This document shows, in pieces, positions 49,924-58,428 of a stretch of 64,000 bases of DNA (within the stretch, counting starts at the first letter, position 1; each line of letters begins with the position of its first letter). The notes beneath the pieces were generated by a model. It ran no database searches. It was not told the origin of the DNA and was given only the letters and a program-made list of their open reading frames with translations. The DNA comes from Acidobacteriota bacterium (GTDB lineage: Bacteria; Pseudomonadota; Alphaproteobacteria; Caulobacterales; Hyphomonadaceae). A program made the position numbers and the translations under genes. The stretch covers positions 434,001-498,000 of the forward strand of contig JADJRB010000001.1 of NCBI GenBank assembly GCA_016712445.1, in the 5' to 3' direction.

Positions 49924-49952
49924 AATATAGGGGATAAGGGCGGGGGTTGTAA
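49924..49952 (-). promoter_or_regulatory. Promoter of the tmRNA gene
   Basis: On the minus strand TTACAA (49952-49947) and TATATT (49929-49924) are separated by 17 bases, a near-consensus housekeeping sigma promoter. Transcription would start near 49917, just ahead of the acceptor piece. Confidence 0.75.
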
Positions 49953-49976
49953 GCCCTGAAAGGGTTAAGACTGGCT

Positions 49977-50107
49977 GCCCCGAAAGCTGCCGCTCATCCT
50001 GACCGTCCTTCGGCAGGCTCAGGTTGAGAGTCGAAGGATGGGCCAAGCCGAGCCCGTATCATGCCCGGCTCTATCCTTCGACTCCGCTCAGGATGAGCCT
50101 TCGGGGC
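49977..50107. repeat. Nested family A palindrome between tmRNA and uvrC
   Basis: Three arm pairs are nested: GCCCCGAA/TTCGGGGC (49977-49984 with 50100-50107), CTCATCCTGA/TCAGGATGAG (49993-50002 with 50088-50097) and AGTCGAAGGAT/ATCCTTCGACT (50029-50039 with 50073-50083). All three are perfect. It should fold into a long branched hairpin on either strand. It may end uvrC transcription. Confidence 0.85.
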
Positions 50108-50126
50108 GGTGGGGTGGCCCTTGCCC

Positions 50127-52001
50127 TCACCCGCCGTTGAAGTGGCCGTGGATGCGGATGGCGAGGGCTTCGTTGACGCCGTCGACCTGCATCAGGTCGG
50201 CGACCTTGGCGCGGGAGACGCCGCGGGCGGAGCCGAAATGGTGGAGCAGCGCCTTCTTGCGCGTCGGGCCGATGCCTTCGATCTCGTCAAGCGGGGACTT
50301 GATGATGTCGGCCGAACGTTTGGCGCGGTGGGCGCCGATGGCCCAGCGGTGGGCTTCGTCGCGCAGGCGCTGGAGGTAGTAGAGGACGGGGGCGGTTTCC
50401 GGCAGCTTGAACGGCGCCCTGCCCGGCCGGAAGAATTGTTCGCGGCCGGCATTGCGGTCGACGCCCTTGGCAATCGAGACGAGGGTGACATCATCCGGGG
50501 ACAGACCGATTTCGGCGAGCGCCTCGATCGTGGCGTTGAGTTGGCCGAGGCCGCCATCGATGAGGACGAGGTCTGGCCAGCTGTCGGTGTCGCCCGCCTC
50601 GCGTTCCTTCAAGGCGCGCGAGAATCGGCGGCGCATGACTTCGCGCATCATGCCGAAATCGTCGCCTGGCACGAGGTCCGCGTCCTTGATGTTGAACTTG
50701 CGGTAGGCGGACTTGCGGAAGCCTTCGGGGCCGGCAACGACCATGCCGCCGACGGCGTTGGTGCCCTGGATGTGGGAGTTGTCGTAGATCTCGATCCGGC
50801 TGGGCACTTCAGGCAGTTCGAAGACTTTCTGGACTTCGAGCAGCAGGCGTTCCTGGCTGGCGGATTCGGCGAGCTTACGGGTGAGCGCCTCGGCGGCGTT
50901 GCGCTCAGCCTGCGTGAGCAGGTCGCGCTTGGCGCCGCGCTCCGGGCGGCGTAGCTCGATCTTGCGGCCGGCTTTCAGTTCCAGCGCTTCGGCGATCAGG
51001 TCCGCCTGCTCCGGCTTCTCGTTGACGAGGATCAGGCGCGGCGGCGGGCGCTTGTCGTAGAACTGGACGAGGAAGGCCGCGAGGATTTCGTCCGCCGTCT
51101 GATCACGCTCATGGCGCGGGAAGTGGACGGTGGCGCCCCAGTTCTGGCCGGCGCGGATGAAGAAGACCTGCACGCAGGAGACACCGCCGTCCATCGCAAT
51201 GGCGAAGACGTCGGCTTCCTCGATGCCATCGGGGTTGACGTCCTGCGTCGAGAGGACGTGCGCAAGCGCGCGGATGCGGTCACGCAGCTGGGCCGCCTTT
51301 TCGAAATCCATCGCTTCGGACGCAGCGTCCATTTCCGCGGCGAGGCGTTTCTGCAGACCGGCGCCCTTGCCGCGCAGGAAGTCGGCGGCTTCGTCGGCGA
51401 GCTCGGAATAGTCCGCCGGCGAAATGAGCCCGACGCAGGGCGCGGCGCAGCGCTTGATCTGGTGCAGCATGCAGGGCCGCGTGCGGGCGGAGTAGACGCT
51501 GTCCTCGCAGGTGCGCAGCAGGAAGGCCTTCTGCAAGGTGTCGAGCGTGCGCATGACGGCGCCGGCGCTGGCGAAGGGGCCGAAATAGTCGCCTTCGTCC
51601 TGCTTGGAGCCGCGATACTTCTTGATCTGCGGGGCTTCGTGATTGCGGCGGATCAGGATGTAGGGGAACGACTTGTCATCGCGCAGCAGGACGTTGAAGC
51701 GGGGCTTCAGCGATTTGACGAGGCTGGCTTCCAGGAGGAGCGCTTCGGTCTCGCTTTCGGTGACGACGAATTCCATCCGCCTTGTCTGCGAGATCATCCG
51801 GGCGATGCGCTGGGTGTGGCCGCCCATGCGGGTATAATTCGACACGCGGGCCTTCAGGTCGCGCGCCTTGCCGACATACAGGACCTCGTCGAGGTCGCCG
51901 AACATGCGGTAGACGCCCGGCTTCGACGGCAGCCGGGTGAGATTGTCCCTGATGACATCGACGCCGCTGATCGGGGCGGCGCCGGCCTGATTCTTGTCCA
52001 T
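50127..52001 (-). CDS. uvrC: Excinuclease ABC subunit C
   Basis: A 624-residue nuclease of nucleotide excision repair. Residues about 20-98 form the GIY-YIG domain (LPSKPGVYRMFGDLDEVLYVGKARDLKARV), then a Cys-rich region (TCEDSVYSARTRPCMLHQIKRCAAPC), a UVR domain (about 200-235), the endonuclease V-like core (SRIEIYDNSHIQGTNAVGGMVV and WPDLVLIDGGLGQL) and a C-terminal helix-hairpin-helix region. UvrC makes both incisions. It is monocistronic. UvrD, which removes the excised strand, is at 19506. Confidence 0.97.
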   Translation of the reverse strand: MDKNQAGAAPISGVDVIRDNLTRLPSKPGVYRMFGDLDEVLYVGKARDLKARVSNYTRMGGHTQRIARMISQTRRMEFVVTESETEALLLEASLVKSLKPRFNVLLRDDKSFPYILIRRNHEAPQIKKYRGSKQDEGDYFGPFASAGAVMRTLDTLQKAFLLRTCEDSVYSARTRPCMLHQIKRCAAPCVGLISPADYSELADEAADFLRGKGAGLQKRLAAEMDAASEAMDFEKAAQLRDRIRALAHVLSTQDVNPDGIEEADVFAIAMDGGVSCVQVFFIRAGQNWGATVHFPRHERDQTADEILAAFLVQFYDKRPPPRLILVNEKPEQADLIAEALELKAGRKIELRRPERGAKRDLLTQAERNAAEALTRKLAESASQERLLLEVQKVFELPEVPSRIEIYDNSHIQGTNAVGGMVVAGPEGFRKSAYRKFNIKDADLVPGDDFGMMREVMRRRFSRALKEREAGDTDSWPDLVLIDGGLGQLNATIEALAEIGLSPDDVTLVSIAKGVDRNAGREQFFRPGRAPFKLPETAPVLYYLQRLRDEAHRWAIGAHRAKRSADIIKSPLDEIEGIGPTRKKALLHHFGSARGVSRAKVADLMQVDGVNEALAIRIHGHFNGG

Positions 52002-52042
52002 GCGCCCACAGATAGCCCCGCCGGGCGGGCACCGGAAGGGCG

Positions 52043-52330
52043 CTATGCTGAAAGGCCTGAGATCGTCCAGCCTGCCCCGGCCGCCAGGGCGACCAGCACG
52101 AACATCAGGCCCATGAAGTGGCCGCCCGCCTTTTCCTCGTCCTCACGGCGCTGGAAATAAACGAGCACGAAATAGAACAGGCCGATGGCGACGAGGCCCA
52201 GCAGGACCAGGCGCTCGGTCGTATCCAGCCCGGCGAGGTATGCCTTCGCCTGGCGGGCCAATTCATTCACGTCACGTCCAACACCCGAGAGCGCGGACTC
52301 GACCCGCGCTTTCCACATGACATCACTCAT
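52043..52330 (-). CDS. Hypothetical small membrane protein
   Basis: 95 residues. An amphipathic N-terminal part (WKARVESALSGVGRDVNELARQAKAYLAGLDTTER) precedes two membrane helices (about 40-59 and 72-92). It could be a tail-type envelope protein with the N-terminus in the cytoplasm. It precedes uvrC on the same strand by 41 bases, so it may share its transcript. No family is recognised. Confidence 0.7.
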   Translation of the reverse strand: MSDVMWKARVESALSGVGRDVNELARQAKAYLAGLDTTERLVLLGLVAIGLFYFVLVYFQRREDEEKAGGHFMGLMFVLVALAAGAGWTISGLSA

Positions 52331-52556
52331 TTCCTAACCTCCGGGCCAGCCTCGCGGCCTGAAGTTCGCTGCCCGTGTGAATATATTGGCCGCTTTATTT
52401 TACGGATGGGCGAATTTTTCGATCAAATTTTACCTAACCGCCGCAATCGGGGGTAAACCAGACCCATTCGCCGCGCGGGCGCCCGGATGCCTTGCGGATC
52501 GGGGGGCGCCCCGGTATGCGTGCGCCGCCCGCCCCCGAGAAAGGAAACGTCCCGCC

Positions 52557-53768
52557 ATGGCCGCCGACCTGAAGCTTTCCGATGCCATCTCCCGCGTGAA
52601 GCCGTCCGCCACGATCGCGGTGACGACGAAGGCGAACGAGATGAAGCGTCAGGGCCTCGACGTGATCGGCCTCGGCGCCGGCGAGCCGGATTTCGACACG
52701 CCGGAGAACATCAAGGAAGCGGCGATCCGCGCGATCCGCGAGGGCAAGACGAAGTACACGCCCTCGGACGGCATTCCGGAGCTGAAGGAAGCGATCTGCG
52801 GCAAGTTCAAGCGCGAGAACGGCCTCAGCTATACGCCCGCGCAGGTGAACGTGTCGCCGGGCGGCAAGGCCGTGCTGTTCAATGCCTTCATGGCGACGCT
52901 GAATGCCGGCGACGAAGTGGTGATCCCGGCGCCCTACTGGGTGAGCTATCCGGAGATGGTTCTGCTGGCGGGCGGCACGCCGGTCACGGTGAGCTGCGGG
53001 CCGAACTCGCAATACAAGCTGACGGCGGAGCAGCTGGAAGCGGCGATCACGCCGAAGACGAAATGGCTGGTGCTGAACTCGCCGTCGAACCCTACGGGCG
53101 CTGCCTATACGCGCGCCGAGCTGAAGGCGCTGGCGGACGTGCTGGTGCGCCATCCGCAGGTCTGGGTGCTGACCGACGACATGTACGAGCACCTTGTCTA
53201 TGACGGGTTCGAGTATTCGACGATCGCGCAGGTGGAGCCGTCGCTGTATGACCGTACACTGACGATGAACGGCGTCTCGAAGGCCTATGCGATGACCGGC
53301 TGGCGGATCGGCTATGCGGCGGGCCCCGAGAAGCTGATCGGCGCGATGCGCAAGGTGATGGACCAGTCGACGTCGAACCCCTGCTCTGTCAGCCAGTGGG
53401 CAAGCGTGGAGGCGCTGAACGGCACGCAGGACTTCCTTCCGGGTTTCCGCGCCGCCTACCAGGCGCGCCGCAACCTGATGGTCGAGGGCCTCAACAAGGC
53501 CGCCGGCATCATCTGCCCGAAACCGGAAGGCGCGTTCTATGTCTATCCGTCCTGCGCCGGGCTGATCGGCAAGAAGACGCCGGGCGGCGTGGTGATCGAC
53601 AATGACAAGACGTTCGCCAGCGAACTGCTGGAGAGCGAGAAGGTGGCGCTGGTATTCGGCGAGGCGTTCGGCCTGCCGGATACGTTCCGGATTTCCTATG
53701 CCACCTCGGACGCCATCCTGAAGGAGGCGCTGGTCCGCATCCAGCGCTTCTGTGCCAGCCTGACATAG
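52557..53768 (+). CDS. Aspartate aminotransferase-type PLP enzyme
   Basis: 403 residues from the ATG at 52557, with AAAGGAAA upstream. The Schiff-base lysine is Lys242 in NGVSKAYAMTGWRIGY, and SPSNPTGAAY and GEPDFDTP are typical of class I aminotransferases of the 1-gamma group. It should transaminate aspartate with 2-oxoglutarate; prephenate activity occurs in close relatives and cannot be excluded. Upstream, 226 bases contain an AT-rich promoter region (52380-52440). Confidence 0.93.
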   Translation: MAADLKLSDAISRVKPSATIAVTTKANEMKRQGLDVIGLGAGEPDFDTPENIKEAAIRAIREGKTKYTPSDGIPELKEAICGKFKRENGLSYTPAQVNVSPGGKAVLFNAFMATLNAGDEVVIPAPYWVSYPEMVLLAGGTPVTVSCGPNSQYKLTAEQLEAAITPKTKWLVLNSPSNPTGAAYTRAELKALADVLVRHPQVWVLTDDMYEHLVYDGFEYSTIAQVEPSLYDRTLTMNGVSKAYAMTGWRIGYAAGPEKLIGAMRKVMDQSTSNPCSVSQWASVEALNGTQDFLPGFRAAYQARRNLMVEGLNKAAGIICPKPEGAFYVYPSCAGLIGKKTPGGVVIDNDKTFASELLESEKVALVFGEAFGLPDTFRISYATSDAILKEALVRIQRFCASLT

Positions 53769-53833
53769 GCCCGGTCTATAGCACTTTCGGATAGTATGAA
53801 TTGGAATGCCGGAAAGGCATGACCATATCGGCT

Positions 53834-53849
53834 GCAACACAATTGTTGC
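53834..53849. promoter_or_regulatory. Inverted repeat before dps
   Basis: GCAACA (53834-53839) and TGTTGC (53844-53849) flank CAAT, 16 bases before the dps start codon. It may be a regulator site or a leader hairpin close to the ribosome site CAGGAGAAAG. It is short, so function is tentative. Confidence 0.4.
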
Positions 53850-53865
53850 CGACAGGAGAAAGACC

Positions 53866-54330
53866 ATGGCCATCGATATCGGACTGAGCGACGCCGCCCG
53901 CAAATCGTCGGCAGACGCGCTGAAGGTTCTGCTGGGCGAAACCTATGCGCTGTATAACAAGACGCACGGCTACCACTGGAACGTGACCGGGCCGCGCTTC
54001 AACGAGCTGCACGGCATGTTCATGACGCAGTATAACGAACTCTGGCTGGCGCTGGACCTGATTGCCGAGCGCATCCGGGCGCTGGGCCATTTCGCGCCGG
54101 GCTCGTCGGGCGAAATGCTGGAACATGCCACGATCAAGCCGGACAAGGGCGTGCCGGAGGCCTCGGACATGGTGAAGAACCTTGCGGCCGGGCACGAGGC
54201 GGTCAGCAAGGCGGCGAAGGCCGGCATCAAGATCGGCGAGAAGAACAACGACCCGGTCTCGGTGGACCTGTTCACCCAGCGGGCCCAGATCGCCGAGAAG
54301 ACGGCCTGGATGCTGCGCGCCTCGGCCTGA
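53866..54330 (+). CDS. dps: Dps-family ferritin-like protein
   Basis: 154 residues from the ATG at 53866 (CAGGAGAAAG upstream). The ferroxidase signature HGYHWNVTGPRFNELHGMFMTQYNEL is followed by LDLIAERIRALG; expected ligands are His37, His49, Asp64 and Glu68. The position equal to E. coli Dps Asp67 is Met53. Dps forms a 12-subunit shell that oxidises Fe(II) with peroxide and protects DNA. It lies after the aminotransferase in its own unit. Confidence 0.93.
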   Translation: MAIDIGLSDAARKSSADALKVLLGETYALYNKTHGYHWNVTGPRFNELHGMFMTQYNELWLALDLIAERIRALGHFAPGSSGEMLEHATIKPDKGVPEASDMVKNLAAGHEAVSKAAKAGIKIGEKNNDPVSVDLFTQRAQIAEKTAWMLRASA

Positions 54331-54396
54331 CGGCGGGGCGGCAGGCGCGACAATCCCGGTTGACAGAGGCGCGTCTCCTGTCACGAGATCGCGCCG

Positions 54397-55281
54397 ATGA
54401 CAGCAACTGCCCTGCCCGGACGCGACCGCACGCAAGACCTTGGCGACGGGGTGTTTGCGCATGTGTTCACCCGCAGTGATGATCCCCGCCTTGATCGGTT
54501 CTTCGCAGCCTATGATGCGGCCTTCGTGCTGCCGGACGAAAAGGAAAGCCTGGGCGGCTTCAAGGCGTGCCTCGACCTCAACGAGGGCGAAGCCTATGCG
54601 CGCCTTTCAGCGCTGTACGGCGCCTACCGCGAAATCGTGATCCTGCTGACGGCCGGCGAAACGGGACCGGTGCTGGGCGCGGCGAACTTCATTGCCTTCG
54701 CGGGTGACGGGCAGCAGCCGACGGTGTCGCTGAGCTATATCTTCGTCGACGCGGCGCAGCGCCAGCGCGGGTATTTCTCGCGGCTGATGGGGCTGGTGCG
54801 CGCCGAGGCGGTGGAGGCGTTTGCCTGGCCGGGCGCGGCGCCGGCGCCGCTGATCTTCATCGAGATGAATGACCCGGTGCAGATGGACGCGGCTGACTAT
54901 GCGCTGGACAGCGCGCATTCCGGCCTCGACCAGGTGGACCGGCTGAAGATCTGGCAGAACCGGGGCGCCCGGATCGTGGACGTGGCGTATCGCCAGCCGC
55001 CGTTGTCGGCGCAGCAGGCGTCGGACGCCGAACTGCTGCTGGGCGTGCTTGGCGCCGAGGGCGAAAGTCTCGATGCCTGCCTGATGCATGCGCACATGCG
55101 CCGCTTCTTCGGGGTGACGGTGCTGAAAGGCGCCGATCCCGAAACCTCGCCGGTTGCGGCGGCGCAGCTGGCGCGCTTGAGTGCGGCCTGCCAGCGCGGC
55201 GAGCGCGTGGGGCTGAAAGGGTTTGAGCAGATCTTTGCAGAGGCCGCCCGCGTGCGGCGGGACCGAGCGGCGCCGGCGTGA
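54397..55281 (+). CDS. GNAT-like protein, first gene of an unrecognised pair
   Basis: 294 residues. The middle segment SLSYIFVDAAQRQRGYFSRLMGLVRAEAVEAF (about 111-142) resembles a GNAT acetyl-CoA motif (QRQRGYFSRL), with strands before it (EIVILLTAGETGPVLGAANFIAF). The N- and C-terminal parts have no recognised relatives. The end overlaps the start of the 654-residue gene by four bases. Acceptor unknown; it may modify the partner or its substrate. Confidence 0.6.
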   Translation: MTATALPGRDRTQDLGDGVFAHVFTRSDDPRLDRFFAAYDAAFVLPDEKESLGGFKACLDLNEGEAYARLSALYGAYREIVILLTAGETGPVLGAANFIAFAGDGQQPTVSLSYIFVDAAQRQRGYFSRLMGLVRAEAVEAFAWPGAAPAPLIFIEMNDPVQMDAADYALDSAHSGLDQVDRLKIWQNRGARIVDVAYRQPPLSAQQASDAELLLGVLGAEGESLDACLMHAHMRRFFGVTVLKGADPETSPVAAAQLARLSAACQRGERVGLKGFEQIFAEAARVRRDRAAPA

Positions 55282-57242
55282 CGCCGGCGGGGATGACGGG
55301 GGACGAGCGCATGGCAGACACGGGCAGCGACCGCGACGGGTTCGAGGAATGCGAAGACCGCTCGCTCTATTTCACCCTGTCGCTCTATATTTCCGACCGC
55401 AAGATCACGGCCGCGCTGGGCGAGCGCCTGACGCCGGCTGCGCTGCGCAAGTTTCAGCCGGGCTACCGGGGCAGCAAGCGGTTGCGCGAGGCGGTGGAGC
55501 CGCTGTTCAATGACATCGCGGACCGGGAACGGCTGGGCGCGGTGGACGACTTCCTGCTGGACACGACCTGTCCGCAAGCCGGCGAGTTCATCGAGATCAT
55601 CGCACCAGCGGAAATCGAATGGGCGACGGAGGGGCGCCGCTTCATTGCCACGCCGCCGGGGCTCGGCAAGTCGCGCCTGATCCGTGTACGGCGGTTCTGG
55701 TACACGCATGCCAATGGTGCGGTCAGCTATCACCTGTCCTTCCGGTACAACTATGATCATACGCCCGGCGACTTCTATTTCCTGTCGCTGATCCAGAAGC
55801 TGGCGGCGCCGAAGGAATTTGCCGCGCCTGCCCGGCCGGACGGCAGCCCGCCGATCCGCCCGACGGATGAGGTGACGGGCATTGCGCCACTGGACCGGAT
55901 CCGCGTGAAGGGCGACACCGGACCGGAGACCAGCTTCTGGCGCTATGTGCAGCGCGCCTTCGACGCCGACGCGGGCGACCTGTTCACGGCGCTGAAAGCG
56001 GCGCGCCACGGGGGCAAGGCCGGCCAGGCGCTGGCGCCGACCTTCGACAACCTGATCTCGTTTGCGCCCTTCATCGAAGTGCCCGGACTGGAGATGCCGG
56101 CATCGCGCCTGATGTTCTTCTTCGAGGACGAGACCTTCTTCCGCCGCCTGCTGCCGGAACCCGATCCGGCCACCGGGCAGCCTGTGCCCCGCACTCTGAT
56201 GGTGCAGAACAATTGCTACCTGCCTTACCAGCAGAAGCTGGAGGGCCTGAACCCGAAGACGAAGGTGGATGTGCCGGAAGTGCGCATGGGCGGCGAATAC
56301 TGGGACTGGGTGATCAACCGGCCGGACTATGACCAGTTCACCGACGCGCAGATCGAGGCCGCCCGCAAGACGATCCCGGCAATGGACGACCGGCGGCGGC
56401 AGGATTGCCTGCAATACCTGTTCGTCGCCGGCTTCAACCAGAACATCATCGACTTCATGAACCAGGATCCGTCCGAGATCCTCGACTCGACCGATCCGAT
56501 CTATCCGGCCAACGAAGACCAGGCCGCCGAGCGCAAGTTTGTGCGCTTCGCCAATCCGCGCGCGCTGATCACCTATGTGGAAAAGGCCCGCAGCCTCGAG
56601 GCGGCGAACGATTTCATCGGCACCTGCCCGTATGCGTTCATGATCCACGTGGTCTCGATGCACAATGAGTTCATGACACGGGAATATGAGGCTTCCGCCT
56701 TCGACGTCATCGGCAAGGTCGAAGACCTCGGAAACCGGGGCCGGCTGAAGGAAGCGGCCGAAGCGTTCTACGCCTTCCGCACCGGCGACTACGCCGCCTA
56801 TTACCGCGACCGGTACATGAACGTGTTCCGGTACGACACCGAAAGCGAAGTGTTCGACAAGATGACCCAGCTGCGCGGCATCGGGCGACGCAACGAGTAT
56901 ATCGAGCGGCTGATCTCGAACATGGAAAGCCAGACGCGCGACCGCGAGGCGCGGATCAACAAGCAGGACGAGAATGCGATGAGCCTGCTGCTCGGCGCTC
57001 TCGGTCTGTTCGGGTTCTTCCAGCTGACTTTCCAGTGGTCGACCACGCTGAGCCCGCAGGCGGGGGTGGTTTCGGCCGAGCCCAACTTTGACTGGATGCC
57101 GCCCTTCGTACACCTGCCCGGCCTCGACTGGTCGAGCGTGTCCGAGTTGATCGCCGGGGCGACCTTCTACCTCTCCGGCCTCTTCACGGCCGCCCTGATC
57201 GGCTATGTGGCCTGGCGGGTGGTGAACAGCTTCCGGCGCTGA
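55278..57242 (+). CDS. Unrecognised 654-residue protein with two C-terminal membrane helices
   Basis: From a GTG at 55278 overlapping the previous stop; ATGs at 55293 and 55311 are alternatives, the last having GGGGGAC upstream. Some 560 residues are soluble. A charged helix (RRNEYIERLISNMESQTRDREARINKQDENAM) runs into two membrane helices (about 569-588 and 626-648) joined by a 37-residue loop. This layout resembles CorA-type channels, but no GMN motif is present. Aromatic-rich motifs include RFWYTHANGAVSYHLSFRYNYDH. Function unknown. Confidence 0.75.
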   Translation: MTPAGMTGDERMADTGSDRDGFEECEDRSLYFTLSLYISDRKITAALGERLTPAALRKFQPGYRGSKRLREAVEPLFNDIADRERLGAVDDFLLDTTCPQAGEFIEIIAPAEIEWATEGRRFIATPPGLGKSRLIRVRRFWYTHANGAVSYHLSFRYNYDHTPGDFYFLSLIQKLAAPKEFAAPARPDGSPPIRPTDEVTGIAPLDRIRVKGDTGPETSFWRYVQRAFDADAGDLFTALKAARHGGKAGQALAPTFDNLISFAPFIEVPGLEMPASRLMFFFEDETFFRRLLPEPDPATGQPVPRTLMVQNNCYLPYQQKLEGLNPKTKVDVPEVRMGGEYWDWVINRPDYDQFTDAQIEAARKTIPAMDDRRRQDCLQYLFVAGFNQNIIDFMNQDPSEILDSTDPIYPANEDQAAERKFVRFANPRALITYVEKARSLEAANDFIGTCPYAFMIHVVSMHNEFMTREYEASAFDVIGKVEDLGNRGRLKEAAEAFYAFRTGDYAAYYRDRYMNVFRYDTESEVFDKMTQLRGIGRRNEYIERLISNMESQTRDREARINKQDENAMSLLLGALGLFGFFQLTFQWSTTLSPQAGVVSAEPNFDWMPPFVHLPGLDWSSVSELIAGATFYLSGLFTAALIGYVAWRVVNSFRR

Positions 57243-57255
57243 GGCCTGCCCCGGG

Positions 57256-57368
57256 AAAAGAAAAGCCCGGCTGCATCTTGCGACGCGCCGGGCTGAAGTG
57301 GGGTCCTGTTAGGGGGGAGGAAACGCCCAATCGGAGGAATGATCGGGTTATGCCCAGGACCCTTGGCA
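57256..57368 (-). ncRNA. Candidate small RNA with anti-Shine-Dalgarno loops
   Basis: On the minus strand a stem GGGTCCTG/CAGGACCC (57362-57355 with 57308-57301) encloses a 7-bp hairpin (57347-57341 with 57332-57326, one G-U) whose loop is ATTCCTCC, followed by unpaired TTTCCTCCCCCCT (57323-57311). The RNA ends in a strong hairpin and TTTTCTTTT. A promoter-like TTGCAT-N16-TATCTA lies upstream. C/U-rich loops that can pair with Shine-Dalgarno sequences are the mark of alphaproteobacterial CUCCUCCC small RNAs. Confidence 0.6.
57264..57294 (-). terminator. Rho-independent terminator of the candidate small RNA
   Basis: AGCCCGGC (57294-57287) pairs with GCCGGGCT (57271-57264) and runs into TTTCTTTTCCC on the minus strand. 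The orientation of the T-run assigns it to minus-strand transcription; it cannot end the plus-strand 654-residue gene efficiently. Confidence 0.8.
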
Positions 57369-57375
57369 TGAACCC

Positions 57376-57403
57376 TAGATAGGGGTTTTACGCTGCAATG
57401 CAA
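57376..57403 (-). promoter_or_regulatory. Promoter-like sequence of the candidate small RNA
   Basis: On the minus strand TTGCAT (57403-57398) and TATCTA (57381-57376) are separated by 16 bases. A start would fall near 57368. The match is moderate; alternatively the RNA is cut from the 3' end of the LysR transcript, whose stop is about 60 bases before the -35. Confidence 0.45.
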
Positions 57404-57462
57404 CATGCGGCACGGCAGGCCACGCATGCTATTTTGCATGACTTACCGAATTGTCACAAACG

Positions 57463-58380
57463 TTAACGCATGGACATCTTGCGCAGCGGTTCGGTCTCCG
57501 TCGTCAGGAAATCGCGGAAGGCCGCAACCCGTTTGGAACGGCGCAAGTCACTGGGATATATGAAATAAAGGTCGAAAGTGGGGCCTGTGATCTCAGGCAG
57601 GACACGGACCAGGCGCGGCAGGGCATTGGCCATGTAGTCCGGCAGGTCGGCGATGCCGAGCCCCGCATCCACGGCGCGCATCATCGCGAAAACGTTATTC
57701 ACCTTGAGGGTGGCCGGACGCGGGGGTGCGTCATCGCGCCCTACCCGGCAGGCAAAGCTCATTTCCTGCAGCGGCGTCGTCTCGTCGCCATAGGCGATGA
57801 TGCGGTGGTTATCGAGATCCTGCGGGGTGCGGGGCACCCCGTGCGCCTTCAGGTATTCGGGCGAGGCATAGAGGTTGGTGAAGACCGATCCGAGCTTGCG
57901 CTGGATCAGGTCGGCCTTCTCCGCCGCCCACAGACGGATCGCGCATTCGGCCTCGAGCTTCAGCAGGTCGTACTCGTGCTGGTCGTCGAGGCGCAGGTCG
58001 AGGTGGAGGTCCGGGTGGCGCCGGACGAAGCCGCCGAGGCGCGGCACCAGCCAGACCGATCCGAAGGCGACCGGCGCCGAGACGATGAGTTCGCCCTGCG
58101 GGGTTTCCTGCTGGTCTTTCAAGGCGGTGTTGGCCGACAGGGCCGCGGCGGCCATGTCGATGGTCGACCGGTAGAGCGTGTGGCCGCTGTCGGTCAGCAC
58201 GAGGCCGCGGGCATGGCGCTGGAACAGGGAGACGCCGAGCTGCTCTTCCAGCGAGGCGATCTGACGCGAGACGGCCGATTGCGAAATGCCGAGGCGCTCG
58301 CCGGCGAGCGTCAGGCTGCCCGCTTCAGCGGCGGCGTGGAACGATCTGAGCTTTCCCCAATCCATGCCATCTTGTGGCAC
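57463..58380 (-). CDS. LysR-family transcription regulator
   Basis: 305 residues with a GTG start at 58380; an ATG at 58365 (MDWGKLRSFHAAAEAGSLT) is equally possible. The winged helix-turn-helix is RLGISQSAVSRQIASLEEQLGVSLFQRHARG, and the remainder is the substrate-binding domain. LysR proteins act as tetramers on nearby genes. Here the next gene upstream is the decarboxylase on the same strand, so no divergent target is obvious. The effector is unknown. Confidence 0.93.
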   Translation of the reverse strand: MPQDGMDWGKLRSFHAAAEAGSLTLAGERLGISQSAVSRQIASLEEQLGVSLFQRHARGLVLTDSGHTLYRSTIDMAAAALSANTALKDQQETPQGELIVSAPVAFGSVWLVPRLGGFVRRHPDLHLDLRLDDQHEYDLLKLEAECAIRLWAAEKADLIQRKLGSVFTNLYASPEYLKAHGVPRTPQDLDNHRIIAYGDETTPLQEMSFACRVGRDDAPPRPATLKVNNVFAMMRAVDAGLGIADLPDYMANALPRLVRVLPEITGPTFDLYFIYPSDLRRSKRVAAFRDFLTTETEPLRKMSMR

Positions 58381-58428
58381 GGCGCCGAGTCGGGCCGCAA
58401 GGGACGGCGCAAACTCTGCCGGGCAAGC

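Noticed and set aside
49728..49937. A 69-codon plus-strand frame in the tmRNA gene
   Set aside because: The region is explained by the two-piece tmRNA on the other strand.
52380..52556. A riboswitch in the aminotransferase leader
   Set aside because: There are GC-rich stems (GGGGCGCCCC-like), but I could not match a SAM-II, SAM/SAH or other consensus, so I make no claim.
54897..57113. A 738-codon open frame on the minus strand opposite the 654-residue gene
   Set aside because: Its product is Arg/His/Gly-rich without motifs, as expected for the antisense frame of a GC-rich gene; the plus-strand product has membrane helices and natural composition.
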